DNA from: Gemmatimonadota bacterium
GTDB lineage: Bacteria > Gemmatimonadota > Gemmatimonadetes > Longimicrobiales > Gaopeijiaceae
Length of the DNA: 64,000 nt
Direction of reading: 5' to 3'
NCBI GenBank assembly: GCA_041390105.1
Contig: JAWKQO010000004.1
Span: 372,001 to 436,000, forward strand
How positions within the stretch are numbered: position 1 is the stretch's first letter; each line of letters starts with the position of its first letter. The position numbers and the translations under genes were made by a program. The notes under the pieces were generated by a model. It searched no databases. It worked only from the letters and a program-made list of their open reading frames with translations, and was not told the origin of the DNA. Below, piece after piece: positions 51,492 to 61,022 of the stretch.

Positions 51492-53117
51492 ATGTGGCTG
51501 GCTCGCGCGTTCGTCGCCGGGGCAGTGACAGGGCTCCTCTTCTCCGCTTGCTCGAGCCCAAGCAATCCACCGAGCTGCACGGTGACCGGCGTAGCGGTTG
51601 CAGCGAATCCAGGAACCATCAACGTCGGCGGGACCTCGACCCTGACGGCCACGGTCGTCGGCACGGCATCTTGCCCGACGGGCGTCGTCTGGACCGGCTC
51701 ACCGGGTGGAACGCTCTCGCCCAGCGGCAACACTGCCACCTTCACGTCGAACACTCCGGGCGTGTACAACGTCTTTGCGACCCATGTCGCCAGTCAATTC
51801 AGTGGCGGCGCCACGGTCACGGTGAACGCGCCGGCGGGGGTCGCCTGCGGCCAACCCAACGGTACGGTCGTGACCCACTCGGCCGACGTCACGGCGAACG
51901 AAAGCTGGGCAGGCAACGGCGTCACACACCGCGTGCCGAACAGCATCTCGATCAGGGGGACTGCGACGGTGACCGTCGAACCCTGCGCGATCGTGGCCTT
52001 GGGGCAGGGCGTATCCATCACGGTCCGGGACAATGCGAAGTTGGTGTCCGCCGGCACGAGCGCCACGAGCTCCGTCGTCTTCCGTCGCGACAACGCCAAC
52101 CAGCCTTGGGGGGCGCTCCGGGGATTCACGCCGACGTCGCTCATCGACCTGACCTGGACTCGGCTGGAGGGTGGCGGAGCCTTTGGGGGGCTGAACGATC
52201 CCACGATCGCGGTCATCGGGGTCGGGTACGGGTCACCGACGGCGGCGGTGCTCCGGACGGACAACGTGACGATCCAGGGGTCGCAAGGCGTCGGCGTCAA
52301 TCTCGATGCCAACGCCGCGTTCACGGCCGACTCCAGGCAACTGCAGATCACAGCTTCGGGCGGCCGGCCGGTCCACACGACCATGATGGCGCTCGGCTCG
52401 CTTCCTACTGGCAGCTACACCGGCAACGCGACCGACGAGATCCTCATCCACGGACCGAACGCCAATGTCTTCGCAGACATGACCGTGCAGGAAGTCGGGG
52501 TCCCCATTCGCATCCCCTTCACCAGTCTCTACATCGGGCCCACGCCACCCGCGACGGCACCGGTGACCCTCACGGTGCGCCCGGGTGTCACGTTCAGGTT
52601 CCCGCGGGTGGGTGGACAACCTGGAGCACGCATGACATTCGGCAGCAACGGGAACGCCCCCAACAACCTCGTCGGCGTGCTCAACGCCGTGGGGACCGCG
52701 GCGAAGCCGATCGTGTTCACTTCGGGCGAGGCCAACCCCGCCCCCGGGGATTGGGTGGGGATCTGGCTCAACACGGCCAACGGATCTCGCCTCGACTATG
52801 TGCAGATCACCTATGCCGGCGCACCCAACGGCATCCAGTCCAACAACTGCCGCCCCGCCAATACACAGGACCAAGCGGCTCTGCTCGTCGGTAGCTTCTC
52901 CAACCAGTACGTGCCACCGAGCAACCTGATCACGAACAGCCTCATCGCGAACAGCGCGTATTGCGGAATCAACGCCATGTGGCTGGCGGCGACACACAAC
53001 GCGCCAGACCTGACCGCCACCAACCTCTTCCAGAACAACGCGCGCTGCAGGCAGACGTTCAACGGGCTGAACCCTCCTGGTGTCTGTCCAGCGGGCGGGG
53101 GATGCACGGCGAATTGA
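51492..53117 (+). CDS. Lipoprotein with Ig-like and right-handed beta-helix domains
   Basis: 541 residues from the ATG at 51492 (GAGGAA upstream). The lipobox is LLFSAC|SS. A BIG-type Ig-like domain follows (residues ~25-115: VAANPGTINVGGTSTLTAT). The rest is a threonine/asparagine-rich parallel beta-helix with rungs such as PNSISIRGTATVTVEPCAIV, SITVRDNAKLVSAG and AVLRTDNVTIQGSQGVGVN. The late block AAKPIVFTSGEANPAPGDW is typical of surface-exposed beta-helix proteins. Codon and residue use look less GC-biased than neighbours, consistent with horizontal gain. It is flanked by 46-bp direct repeats. Confidence 0.82.
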   Translation: MWLARAFVAGAVTGLLFSACSSPSNPPSCTVTGVAVAANPGTINVGGTSTLTATVVGTASCPTGVVWTGSPGGTLSPSGNTATFTSNTPGVYNVFATHVASQFSGGATVTVNAPAGVACGQPNGTVVTHSADVTANESWAGNGVTHRVPNSISIRGTATVTVEPCAIVALGQGVSITVRDNAKLVSAGTSATSSVVFRRDNANQPWGALRGFTPTSLIDLTWTRLEGGGAFGGLNDPTIAVIGVGYGSPTAAVLRTDNVTIQGSQGVGVNLDANAAFTADSRQLQITASGGRPVHTTMMALGSLPTGSYTGNATDEILIHGPNANVFADMTVQEVGVPIRIPFTSLYIGPTPPATAPVTLTVRPGVTFRFPRVGGQPGARMTFGSNGNAPNNLVGVLNAVGTAAKPIVFTSGEANPAPGDWVGIWLNTANGSRLDYVQITYAGAPNGIQSNNCRPANTQDQAALLVGSFSNQYVPPSNLITNSLIANSAYCGINAMWLAATHNAPDLTATNLFQNNARCRQTFNGLNPPGVCPAGGGCTAN

Positions 53118-53121
53118 TGGA

Positions 53122-53187
53122 ATGACCCGTCTAATCGGAGACGGCGTGCCACCGGACCGGATCCGGGGAAGGCGACCGGGCGGGTGA
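53122..53187 (+). pseudogene. Displaced 3' end (22 codons) of the helical-repeat gene
   Basis: It reads ATG then MTRLIGDGVPPDRIRGRR-PGG and TGA. It copies the last repeat unit of the gene at 50734-51363 in the same frame, with only the first few codons altered. It begins four bases after the beta-helix gene stop. It is too short to be a gene and is best read as a duplication or insertion scar. Confidence 0.75.
53140..53185 (+). repeat. 46-bp direct repeat, copy 2 (distal to the beta-helix gene)
   Basis: Identical to 51316-51361 over all 46 bases; offset 1824. It lies inside the displaced 3'-end remnant and is followed within 12 bases by a strong hairpin. Confidence 0.9.
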
Positions 53188-53196
53188 GTGGGCGAT

Positions 53197-53224
53197 GCGG
53201 GCGGGGAGCGTGTTCCCCGCCCGC
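53197..53224. terminator. Strong bidirectional terminator-like hairpin
   Basis: GCGGGCGGGGA and TCCCCGCCCGC form a perfect 11-base stem around a six-base loop. It lies between the beta-helix gene/remnant (+) and the barrel gene ending at 53232 (-). No U-tract is present. Confidence 0.6.
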
Positions 53225-53231
53225 CGGCGCT

Positions 53232-53861
53232 CTACCCTCCGAGCCTCGTGCGGAAGCTCAAGCCGAGCGTCACCATCAGGTCATTCTCCCACGCGTTGTC
53301 CACGGACTGGACACCCGACTCGAAGCGGGCGAAGCAGTCACGTGCCTCCAACCGGAGCCCGACCATGTCGGTCACCGACGCGTACAGGCCTCCCACGACG
53401 TTGCCCATGAGGTCGGTATGACCTTCGAGGCCCGACCGGTTGTAGGCGTAGGTCTCCGCGCCCGCGCCCAGGCCCACGAAGGGCTGGATGCGCCAGTCGA
53501 CCGGGAGATAGTACAGCCCGGTCAGACCGTACATGTACGCGTTCAGGTCCTCGACTCCGGTCAGTCCACTGGTCGCCGAGAGGTTGGTCGGTAGCCAGGC
53601 GAACATGCCCTCGAGGGCCCATGCCTCACGGATCCGGAAGCCGGCGTTCAGGCCCAGCGTCCAGGCGTCGCCGAACTTGCCGTCGTGAACGATGAGGTCG
53701 CTCGCGCTCCCCCGGTGCAGCGAGAACTGATTGGGGAGGTCGGCCAGGTAGAAGGTGCCACCCGCGAAGGGCGTCACCTCGAACTCCACCTGAGCTCCCG
53801 CCGGCAGGGCCATGACACCAGCCACAACGGCGGCAAGGGTGAATAGACGTAGGATCTTCAT
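53232..53861 (-). CDS. Small outer-membrane beta-barrel protein (OmpW/OmpA-like)
   Basis: 209 residues from the ATG at 53861 with AGGAGG upstream. A signal peptide (LFTLAAVVAGVMALPAGAQ) precedes amphipathic strands alternating with turns (VEFEVTPFAGGTFYLADL, WTLGLNAGFRIREAWALEG, AYMYGLTGLYYLPVDWR, IQPFVGLGAGAE). The C-terminus is VTLGLSFRTRLGG. Size and pattern fit an eight-stranded barrel. The ligand is unknown. Confidence 0.85.
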   Translation of the reverse strand: MKILRLFTLAAVVAGVMALPAGAQVEFEVTPFAGGTFYLADLPNQFSLHRGSASDLIVHDGKFGDAWTLGLNAGFRIREAWALEGMFAWLPTNLSATSGLTGVEDLNAYMYGLTGLYYLPVDWRIQPFVGLGAGAETYAYNRSGLEGHTDLMGNVVGGLYASVTDMVGLRLEARDCFARFESGVQSVDNAWENDLMVTLGLSFRTRLGG

Positions 53862-54064
53862 GATCCCTCCTCGGACGTACCCGTCCTTTCGAGCAGGCCC
53901 GGCGCCCCGCTGGAGGCAGCGCCACGGATTTGGGACCGAAGAACACAATACCCGCCCCAACGGGGCGCGGGCCATCGATGAAGCTTCACCCCGCACGGCG
54001 CCGGGCCGCTGTCGGGAGTTCTCTGTCACGAGGTTAAGGGTCTCGACCCCACCGCGGGTCCCTC

Positions 54065-54082
54065 CCTGCCGCTCGCGGCAGG
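54065..54082 (-). terminator. Probable terminator hairpin after the M14 peptidase gene
   Basis: CCTGCCG and CGGCAGG form a perfect seven-base stem with a CTCG loop, about 20 bases beyond the M14 stop. No U-tract. Confidence 0.5.
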
Positions 54083-54102
54083 CTCCTGACGATCAGGGTC
54101 CG

Positions 54103-56718
54103 TCACTCGTGGTCCATCACGTTCCGACCGGTGGGGCTGCGACTCATCAGCGCATTGAACAGCAGCTTGAAGGTCCCGTGGGTCTGGGCCCGGTGCTGGG
54201 CGCGGAAACCGATCAGGATCACCTCTCCCTGGCCGTGCTTCACACCCACCATGGCGGCCTTGTCGGCGATCACGTCCTCACCCCAGAGCTGGCCGCTCTG
54301 CAACACGTCGCGGTCGGCGTAGGACGCGATGCGCCGGACGTCGGCGCTCCCGGCACCCGCCTCCACCTCGTAGACCTGGCTTGCGCCGAAGAACACCGCC
54401 AACGTCTCGTTCGGCATGCCGTAGGTGAGCGGATCGTCCGCCATGCGCACGCGCAGCGTGGAGCCCGGGGCCCAGAACTCCTTGCCGGGCAAACCGTCGA
54501 CGATATCCCGCACCGGCAGATCGAACTTGTCGATGGCCAGCGCGCCCGCCTCGGCGAACGTCACCAGCGTGCCGCCACCACGCACGAACTGGTGGAGTGC
54601 CTCAGCGCCCTCCTCCCCGAACCCGCTGCGGAATTCGGGTGGGTATTCGTCGGCACGCTCGGCTGTGGCCTCTCCGGTCATCATGCCGGGACTGTCGTCG
54701 GGCAGGAGGATCACGTCGAAGCGCCGATTCAGGTTTCCGGCGCGGATGTCCGCGTCCATGACGGTCTCGTACGGAAACTCGAAGTCCTCGAGCAGCCAAC
54801 GCGTCCATCCTTCGTCGATGTTGCCCCCGTAGTAGCGCTGGTACATGGCCACCCGTTGGCGTCGCAGCGGGTCAGTCACGGAGCCCGGATCCTGTTGCTG
54901 CGGAAGGAAGTCCACCCCGGTCGCCGCCGCGACACGGCGTGCGACGTCGGCGGAAAGGTTGGCCGGCACCACGAAGTCGCCGGATCGCAGCCCCTGTCCG
55001 CTCTCCCGGGCACGCCGCACCTCCACTCCTTCGTTCCAGAGAAGGTTGACGGCCTTGAAGCTGGCGTTGAGGGCACCGGCCAGCACGTAGCCGTACGGAC
55101 CCACCTGCACCGCTCCCACCGGAGTGGGCGCTTCAGAGAGCACGGTGGTGGGAGCGCTCACCGCCGTCTCCACCGGATCCACTCGCACGCCCATGAACTC
55201 GGCCATCACGTCGCCCGACATATCGTACGGCCGGATGGGATTGCCCTCAGGGTCGATGGTATACGAGTTCTGTGGATAGAACGTGCGTCCCAGCAGCCAA
55301 CGGATCACGCCGCGCTTGGGCTGGGACATGGTGACCACGTAGGTCCCCGCCTCGTACACCCGGCCTTCGTGCGTGAACCCCTGATCGGCACGCCGGACCT
55401 CGATGCCTTGCAGCATCAGCTTCTTCACCATGAGCTGCATGGTGAGCGGATCGTGCTGATCCGCCGGGATCACGTACGCGGCGGGAGTGCCCTCACTGCC
55501 ACGCTCGATCTGGCGGCTGGCCTTCAGGTAGGCGTTGCGCAGAACGGTTTCCCGGTTGCGGGCCGCCATGTCCAGCGTGGCCATGAACGCCACCTTCTGA
55601 CGGTCCACGATGTCGCGCACGCGCCACCACCCGCCCTTCCAGGGACTCGGGAAGGTGGTCTGCGCTTCGTACTCGGGGAGTTGGCGCGATCCGCCCAGCT
55701 GTTCGGGGTGCACGTACAGCGGGCTGGCCATGCGCGGGCTGGCCGATTCGGTCAGCATGCCGGCGATGTTGTGGAAAGGCGTGATCCAGTGGAAGCCGAA
55801 ATGGCCCCACCCCGAATAGATGGCCGCATTGACGGCGCCATCCAACCCCGCCTCGTCCATCTTGTACGCCATGTGGGCGCCGTACCATGCCATCTCACGC
55901 CACACCAGCGGATCGCCCTCGGGCCGGATGGGCTCGGCGTAGGGCGGTAGGTAGATGCGCGCGGTGTAGCCACCCATCTGGTGGTGGTCCACGTAGGCCT
56001 GTGGAATCCACTCGCGGAAGAGGATCTGTGCGCCGTATCGCGACTCGGCCGTGTTCTGCATGAACGCGTCACGGTTGTTGTCGTGTCCGATGTAGTGGTG
56101 ATAGAGGTTGGGAAGTCCCACGCCCTCGTATTCGGTGCCGGTGGTCCGGGTCACCCAATCCGCCACCATGATCTGCCCGTCTGGATTGAAGCAGGGGATC
56201 ATGATGCCGATGGTCTCGTCCAGGATGCGTCGCATCTCGTCGTCTTCGCGCGTGACGAGGTCGTAGGCCAGCTCCACTGCGGTCTGCCCGGCCGCCACTT
56301 CGGTCGAGTGCAGGCAAAGCGACTGCACCACGACCGCCCTCCCCGTCCGAATGGCAGCCTCGATCTGGGCCTCGGACGCTGCCCGTGGATCCGCCAGCAG
56401 CGCGTTCAGACGCTGGTACTCGTCCAAGCGGGCATGGTTGGCCGGTGAAGTGACGATCAGCGCCAGGAAGGGATTCCCCAGCGTGGTGGGCCCCATCTCC
56501 CACACCGCCATGCGGTCGGACGCCTCGCCCAACATCCGGTAGTACTCCACCATCTTGTCCCAGCGCGCCAACCTGCCGTCGCTACCCATGCGGAAGCCGA
56601 AGTAGGCTTCGGGCGTGGGTACCTGAGCGGCCTGCGCGGACAACCCGGCGGGCGTCAGCACGCCGACCGCGGTGAGCAGGGCAAACACGGTCGAACGGAT
56701 GGACCTGGGGCGGTTCAT
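54103..56718 (-). CDS. Secreted M14-family zinc carboxypeptidase with C-terminal extension
   Basis: 871 residues from the ATG at 56718 with AGGAG eight bases upstream. A signal peptide is followed by a peptidase M14 domain (residues ~35-350). CLHSTEVAAGQT supplies the His-x2-Glu zinc ligands, CFNPDGQIMV and HDNNRDAFM follow, and PQAYVDHHQMGG supplies the third histidine region. A ~500-residue C-terminal part contains a class-I amidotransferase-like segment (VILLPDDSPGMM, LHQFVRGGGTLVTFAEAGA). It is a periplasmic or secreted exopeptidase; the extension is common in this family branch. Confidence 0.88.
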   Translation of the reverse strand: MNRPRSIRSTVFALLTAVGVLTPAGLSAQAAQVPTPEAYFGFRMGSDGRLARWDKMVEYYRMLGEASDRMAVWEMGPTTLGNPFLALIVTSPANHARLDEYQRLNALLADPRAASEAQIEAAIRTGRAVVVQSLCLHSTEVAAGQTAVELAYDLVTREDDEMRRILDETIGIMIPCFNPDGQIMVADWVTRTTGTEYEGVGLPNLYHHYIGHDNNRDAFMQNTAESRYGAQILFREWIPQAYVDHHQMGGYTARIYLPPYAEPIRPEGDPLVWREMAWYGAHMAYKMDEAGLDGAVNAAIYSGWGHFGFHWITPFHNIAGMLTESASPRMASPLYVHPEQLGGSRQLPEYEAQTTFPSPWKGGWWRVRDIVDRQKVAFMATLDMAARNRETVLRNAYLKASRQIERGSEGTPAAYVIPADQHDPLTMQLMVKKLMLQGIEVRRADQGFTHEGRVYEAGTYVVTMSQPKRGVIRWLLGRTFYPQNSYTIDPEGNPIRPYDMSGDVMAEFMGVRVDPVETAVSAPTTVLSEAPTPVGAVQVGPYGYVLAGALNASFKAVNLLWNEGVEVRRARESGQGLRSGDFVVPANLSADVARRVAAATGVDFLPQQQDPGSVTDPLRRQRVAMYQRYYGGNIDEGWTRWLLEDFEFPYETVMDADIRAGNLNRRFDVILLPDDSPGMMTGEATAERADEYPPEFRSGFGEEGAEALHQFVRGGGTLVTFAEAGALAIDKFDLPVRDIVDGLPGKEFWAPGSTLRVRMADDPLTYGMPNETLAVFFGASQVYEVEAGAGSADVRRIASYADRDVLQSGQLWGEDVIADKAAMVGVKHGQGEVILIGFRAQHRAQTHGTFKLLFNALMSRSPTGRNVMDHE

Positions 56719-56973
56719 GGCGGACTCCTGCGGCACGGCGGTACACAGCGACGAACGGCCACCGGGGGCCATCAGGGCCCACTGGCGTGCCTCCCGCAGT
56801 GTCCGGCGTGCAACGGGCTCGGTCAAGTCGAGGGGAGGCGGCCAGCGCGCAGGGCGGGCGCTCCCGCTGATCCCTTGCTCTCTTCAAGTGGGCTCCGGAC
56901 CTTGAGGCGGTGCCCCGACCCGTCGAGCGGGTCCGCGGGTCGCCTCGGCCACGAACCCGACGGAGCGAATCGC

Positions 56974-58746
56974 ATGACTGCCGTTGCTCGTCTCGGTCTC
57001 CTGCTCGGGCTGCTCGCAGCGGCCTGCGGCTCGCCCTCCACCCTTCCCCCTACCCCACCTCCGGACATGGGGCGCCGCATCATCGCCGAGCATGGCGCGG
57101 TGTCGTCGGCGAGCCCGTTCGCGAGTGAGGCCGGCGTGTCGATGCTGCGCGCCGGAGGCAACGCGGTCGACGCTGCCGTAGCCGCAGCGTTCGCGGTGGG
57201 AGTAGCCGAGCCGCAGATGTCGGGCGTCGGTGGGAGCGGCGCCATGACGCTTTGGCTGCAGCACGAGGGTCGCGCCGAGTACCTCGACTTCTACGCTGCG
57301 CAGAACGCGGACACCTGGGCGGCAGCCTTCGCGTCCGGGCGCGTTCCCGCCGAACGACAGGGCCCCGCGGATCTACGGGTGGTGGGGATTCCAGGAGATG
57401 TGGCCGGGCTCCTCGCGGTCCACCAGCGCTTCGGACGGCTTTCGCGTCAACAGGTGTTGGAGCCGGCGATCCGACTCGCCGAGGAGGGCTTTCCGGTAAA
57501 TCAGGTGCTGGCCGAGTTCATTCTCTCCTCCGAGGAGAAGATCAGCCGCTTCGAAGCCTCCAAGGCTCTACTGATGCCAGGCGGGAAGGCGCTCGCACCT
57601 GGAGACCGCTTCCGGAACCCGGAGCTGGCCGCCGTCCTCCGGCGCATCGCCGAGGCGGGCGTCGACGGATTCTATCGAGGTGAGACAGCGCGCCGGATCG
57701 TGGAGGCCTTGAACGCGCACGGGAATCCGGCGACGCTGGACGACCTGGCCAGCTACCCGGTCCAATGGGAGCGGCCGGTGTGCGCCACCTACCGGGGCCG
57801 AGTGCTGCTCTCGGCACCGCCGCCCCAAAGCGGGGCCAACGTCCTTGAGGTCCTCAAACTGGTGGAGCCCTACGACCTTCCGACCCTGGGGCTCCCCACC
57901 CACTCGGCGCCGGCGCTGGACGTGCTCGCCTCCGCGTTGCGGGTGGGAACGGCGGACAACCGCGGCAACGGCGACCCCAATTGGTCACCGATGTCCGCGG
58001 CAGGCCGGGTTTCCGAGGCCTACACGCGCGAGCGCGCGGACCTGGTGGGCAAGGGCCGGGTGGTGTCGCCGGTGCCGGACGGCGACGCCCTACGCTATGA
58101 GGCGTCGGCACCGCCCGCGGCCTGCGCGGCCTTCGACCCGTATGGACCGACACCCGCGCTCCCTGGAGTGACCGGGCCCGGAGAAGCAGAGGACGATGCC
58201 GCACACGGTGAGACGACGCACCTGTCCGTCGTCGACGCCGAGGGCAACGCGGTCTCGCTCACCCAGACCAACAGCACCGTGTTCGGCTCTGGCGCGAGCG
58301 TGCTCGGGTTCTTTCTCAACGACTCGGGGTTCCAGTTCACACCCGAGACGGCCAGCGCGTCCTCGCTCTCCCGCTGGCGCACGCGCTCCACAACCATCTC
58401 GCCGACGGTGGTTCTGCGCGACGGTCGGGTCGAGATGGTGGTCGGTGCGCCGGGAGGCGGGCTCATCCAGCCGACCATCGCCCAGACGATGGTCTACGTG
58501 CTGGACTACGGCATGGACCCGTTGGATGCCGTGCGCATGCCGCGGCTCTTCGCGAACCCGGGTTCCGCAGAGGTCCAGATGGAGACCGGGTTCACCGCCG
58601 GCGCGCTCGAGGGAGCCCGCGCGATGGGCTGGGAGCCCACTGCGCTGCCCCCGGGCTACGCTCGGATCTACATGATCGTGCGGCGCGGGGATCGGTGGGT
58701 CGCCGTCGCGGATCCGCGCCACAATGGGGAACCGAGGGGCTACTGA
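56974..58746 (+). CDS. ggt: Gamma-glutamyltransferase lipoprotein
   Basis: 590 residues from the ATG at 56974 with GGAG nine bases upstream. The lipobox is LLAAAC|GS, so this copy is membrane-anchored rather than free. The Ntn-hydrolase pattern is intact: large subunit with AGGNAVDAAVAAAFAVGV and GVGGSGAMTLWL, and autoprocessing before Thr414 in HGETTHLSVVDAEGN. The small subunit has TQTNSTVFGSG and VVGAPGGGLIQPTI. It cleaves glutathione and gamma-glutamyl compounds. It converges on an S9 peptidase gene nine bases away. Confidence 0.92.
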   Translation: MTAVARLGLLLGLLAAACGSPSTLPPTPPPDMGRRIIAEHGAVSSASPFASEAGVSMLRAGGNAVDAAVAAAFAVGVAEPQMSGVGGSGAMTLWLQHEGRAEYLDFYAAQNADTWAAAFASGRVPAERQGPADLRVVGIPGDVAGLLAVHQRFGRLSRQQVLEPAIRLAEEGFPVNQVLAEFILSSEEKISRFEASKALLMPGGKALAPGDRFRNPELAAVLRRIAEAGVDGFYRGETARRIVEALNAHGNPATLDDLASYPVQWERPVCATYRGRVLLSAPPPQSGANVLEVLKLVEPYDLPTLGLPTHSAPALDVLASALRVGTADNRGNGDPNWSPMSAAGRVSEAYTRERADLVGKGRVVSPVPDGDALRYEASAPPAACAAFDPYGPTPALPGVTGPGEAEDDAAHGETTHLSVVDAEGNAVSLTQTNSTVFGSGASVLGFFLNDSGFQFTPETASASSLSRWRTRSTTISPTVVLRDGRVEMVVGAPGGGLIQPTIAQTMVYVLDYGMDPLDAVRMPRLFANPGSAEVQMETGFTAGALEGARAMGWEPTALPPGYARIYMIVRRGDRWVAVADPRHNGEPRGY

Positions 58747-58755
58747 GCGCGCCGC

Positions 58756-60828
58756 TCAATCCGCCGACGGGCGCGCCGGCTTGAGGTACGTCTCCCACCA
58801 CTCCAACTCGCTCATCGCACGGTGCACTTCATTCCAGTGCCCCCGGATCGCGTGCGCCATGCCCTCATAGATGAGCAGCTTCGCCGGCACGCGCTGCTTC
58901 TTGAGTGACGTGTAGAGCTGGATGGCGCCTTCCAGCGGAACCCGGTAGTCCTGGTCCCCGTGCACGAACAACGTGGGGGTGCGCACGCCGGCCGAGTTGA
59001 GGAAGGCGGACTGGCGGATCATGATCTCCCGCGCTCGCGGCTCCCAGGGCCGCCCGAAGAACTCGGTTTCCTTGGTGCGGGCCACGTCCGAGTGGGCATA
59101 GTTGCTGGTCCAGTTCGATGCGCCCGCTCCACTCACGGCCGCGGCGAAGCGGTCCGGATAGCGCGTGATGAGCCAGTTGGTGAGGATGCCCCCGTAGGAA
59201 TGTCCGGTGGTGCCGACTCGTGAGCGGTCGATCGGGTACCGCTCGATCAGGTGGTCGACGCCGGAGAGGACGTCCTCTCCATCGCGCGTGCCCCAGGCGC
59301 CCCAGGTGGCCCACTTGAAGGCGTCCCCGTAGCCCGTCGAGCTCCGGAAGTTGGGCAGGAAGACGAAGTAGCCGCTGGCGGCGAAGAGCTGGCTCTTGAA
59401 GTCGAAGCCATAGCCGGACGCCGAGTGCGGCCCCCCGTGGTTGACCACGATCAGCGGGTAGGGTCCACCCTCCGGATCGTACCCGAACGGGGACAGCAGG
59501 AAGCCCTCGATCTCGGTGCCGTCGTAGCTCTGCCAGGTGATCCGTTCGCCGGGACTGGTCGCCACCCCATCCAGGAAGTCCCGGTGAACGTCGGTGAGCT
59601 TCCGCTCGTCGCTCCCATCGATGTCGGCACTCCACACGTCGTCGGGTCGGTCGAAGGTGCCCACCGTGTAGGTCATGCGCCGGAAAGCGGCATCGATGTC
59701 GAGATCTCGGATGCGGCGCTCTCCCGTGGTGACCTGCTCCACCGGTCCACCGGTGGGCGCGACCCGGAAGAGGTGGGTCGCGCCGCCGATGCCGGCTGTG
59801 AAGTAGAGCCAGCGGCCGTCGGGCGACCACATCGGCCGGCCGGCGTCCAGATCCCACTCCGCCGTCAGGTTGAGCGGCTCACCGCCGTCGGCCGGGCGCA
59901 CATACAGATCGGTAGGCCCCCCGTGGTCGAGCGCGCGGTCGATGATGAAGTCGGTCCCGTAGGCGCGCACGTAGGAGATCCAGCGCCCATCCGGCGAGTA
60001 GCCCACGCCGGAATAGGTGTAGCCGTCGTCGGTGAGGCGGGTCAGCGCTCCGTCGGTCGTCACAAGGAAGAGATCGGGCCGCCCATACGCCAGTTCGTCA
60101 AGCACCGATTCGTCCGCAGTGAACAACAGCGTGCGCCCGTCCGCCCGCCACGACAGTTGCTCCGGCTGCAGCCCGAGGCGGGTAAGCTGAACGGCCGGCC
60201 CACCGCCTACCGGCTCCAGGAAGATCTCCCTGGGCGCGTCGTCGCGGCGATCCGGTAGCGGAAACGGCTGACCGTCGCGCACGAAGGGATACCAGTCCAC
60301 CTGAGCGCCTTTGAATCGCGCCTCATGGCGTCGTTCGAACTCAGACCCTTCGGCCTCGGCGGGCGAGGGCATGGGCAGGGCTCGCACCACTGCGCGCCAG
60401 CGGCCGTCCGGGCTGGGTAGCCCTTCCGGATCCGACTCGAAGGCCTGGGCCGCCCCATCGGGCGCGCTGGGGTCCACGGTCCAGAGGGCCCCCTCGTCCG
60501 TGGTGAAGCGCAGGCGCCCTGCGCGCGTCCAGGTGGGGTCACGCACGTCCGCGCCCGCATGTGTGATCCGCAAAGGAGCGCGTGCTCCGTCGGCGCGGAC
60601 CAGCCAGGTGGCCACATCGTCCGTGTTGGTCTCCTCCACCGGAGTCGAGACGGTATAGGTGACCCAGCGTCCGTCGGGAGAGATGCGCGGTGCCCCCACG
60701 TCGAGCAGGCGGTAGTGGTCTTCGAGGCGGAGCGGGCGAGGCTCGTCCGTGCGAGCGACCGTCTGCCCGACGGCGGGACGCGTCGCATGGAGAAGCAGGA
60801 CCGTGACGAGCGCGAGGGCACGGCGCAT
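58756..60828 (-). CDS. Exported S9-family (DPP/acylaminoacyl-type) peptidase
   Basis: 690 residues, ATG at 60828 with GGAGG seven bases upstream. A signal peptide (LALVTVLLLHATRPAVGQ) precedes a TolB-like/S9 propeller (YRLLDVGAPRISPDGRWVTY, YSGVGYSPDGRWISYVR, PMWSPDGRWLYFTAGIG). The alpha/beta-hydrolase domain has Ser544 in GTTGHSYGG, Asp in HGDQDYRVP and His in EGMAHAIRG. It is of usual family length. It is a periplasmic dipeptidyl- or acylaminoacyl-peptidase. Confidence 0.92.
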   Translation of the reverse strand: MRRALALVTVLLLHATRPAVGQTVARTDEPRPLRLEDHYRLLDVGAPRISPDGRWVTYTVSTPVEETNTDDVATWLVRADGARAPLRITHAGADVRDPTWTRAGRLRFTTDEGALWTVDPSAPDGAAQAFESDPEGLPSPDGRWRAVVRALPMPSPAEAEGSEFERRHEARFKGAQVDWYPFVRDGQPFPLPDRRDDAPREIFLEPVGGGPAVQLTRLGLQPEQLSWRADGRTLLFTADESVLDELAYGRPDLFLVTTDGALTRLTDDGYTYSGVGYSPDGRWISYVRAYGTDFIIDRALDHGGPTDLYVRPADGGEPLNLTAEWDLDAGRPMWSPDGRWLYFTAGIGGATHLFRVAPTGGPVEQVTTGERRIRDLDIDAAFRRMTYTVGTFDRPDDVWSADIDGSDERKLTDVHRDFLDGVATSPGERITWQSYDGTEIEGFLLSPFGYDPEGGPYPLIVVNHGGPHSASGYGFDFKSQLFAASGYFVFLPNFRSSTGYGDAFKWATWGAWGTRDGEDVLSGVDHLIERYPIDRSRVGTTGHSYGGILTNWLITRYPDRFAAAVSGAGASNWTSNYAHSDVARTKETEFFGRPWEPRAREIMIRQSAFLNSAGVRTPTLFVHGDQDYRVPLEGAIQLYTSLKKQRVPAKLLIYEGMAHAIRGHWNEVHRAMSELEWWETYLKPARPSAD

Positions 60829-61022
60829 CGGATACCTCCCAGGAAGCGGGCCGGAACGGCCAACCTACGGGAGGAGCCGAGCGATTCACAACGCAGGGCC
60901 GACGTGGCGTTGAGCAGGGGCGCGCCGCACCTTTCGCTGAGCGCCCCGAGGCGCGGCGGAGGAGGCCGGGTCATGGCCTCCCCCGCACTCGCGTCCGGGG
61001 GACACCTCGTCCCGTTGCGGAA

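Noticed and set aside
51316..53185. Diversity-generating retroelement template/variable repeat pair
   Set aside because: The 46-bp copies are identical rather than differing at adenines, and there is no reverse transcriptase or accessory gene.
53812..55950. 712-codon plus-strand frame opposite the M14 peptidase
   Set aside because: It spans two minus-strand genes and the gap between them, and shows no motif; it is an antisense shadow.
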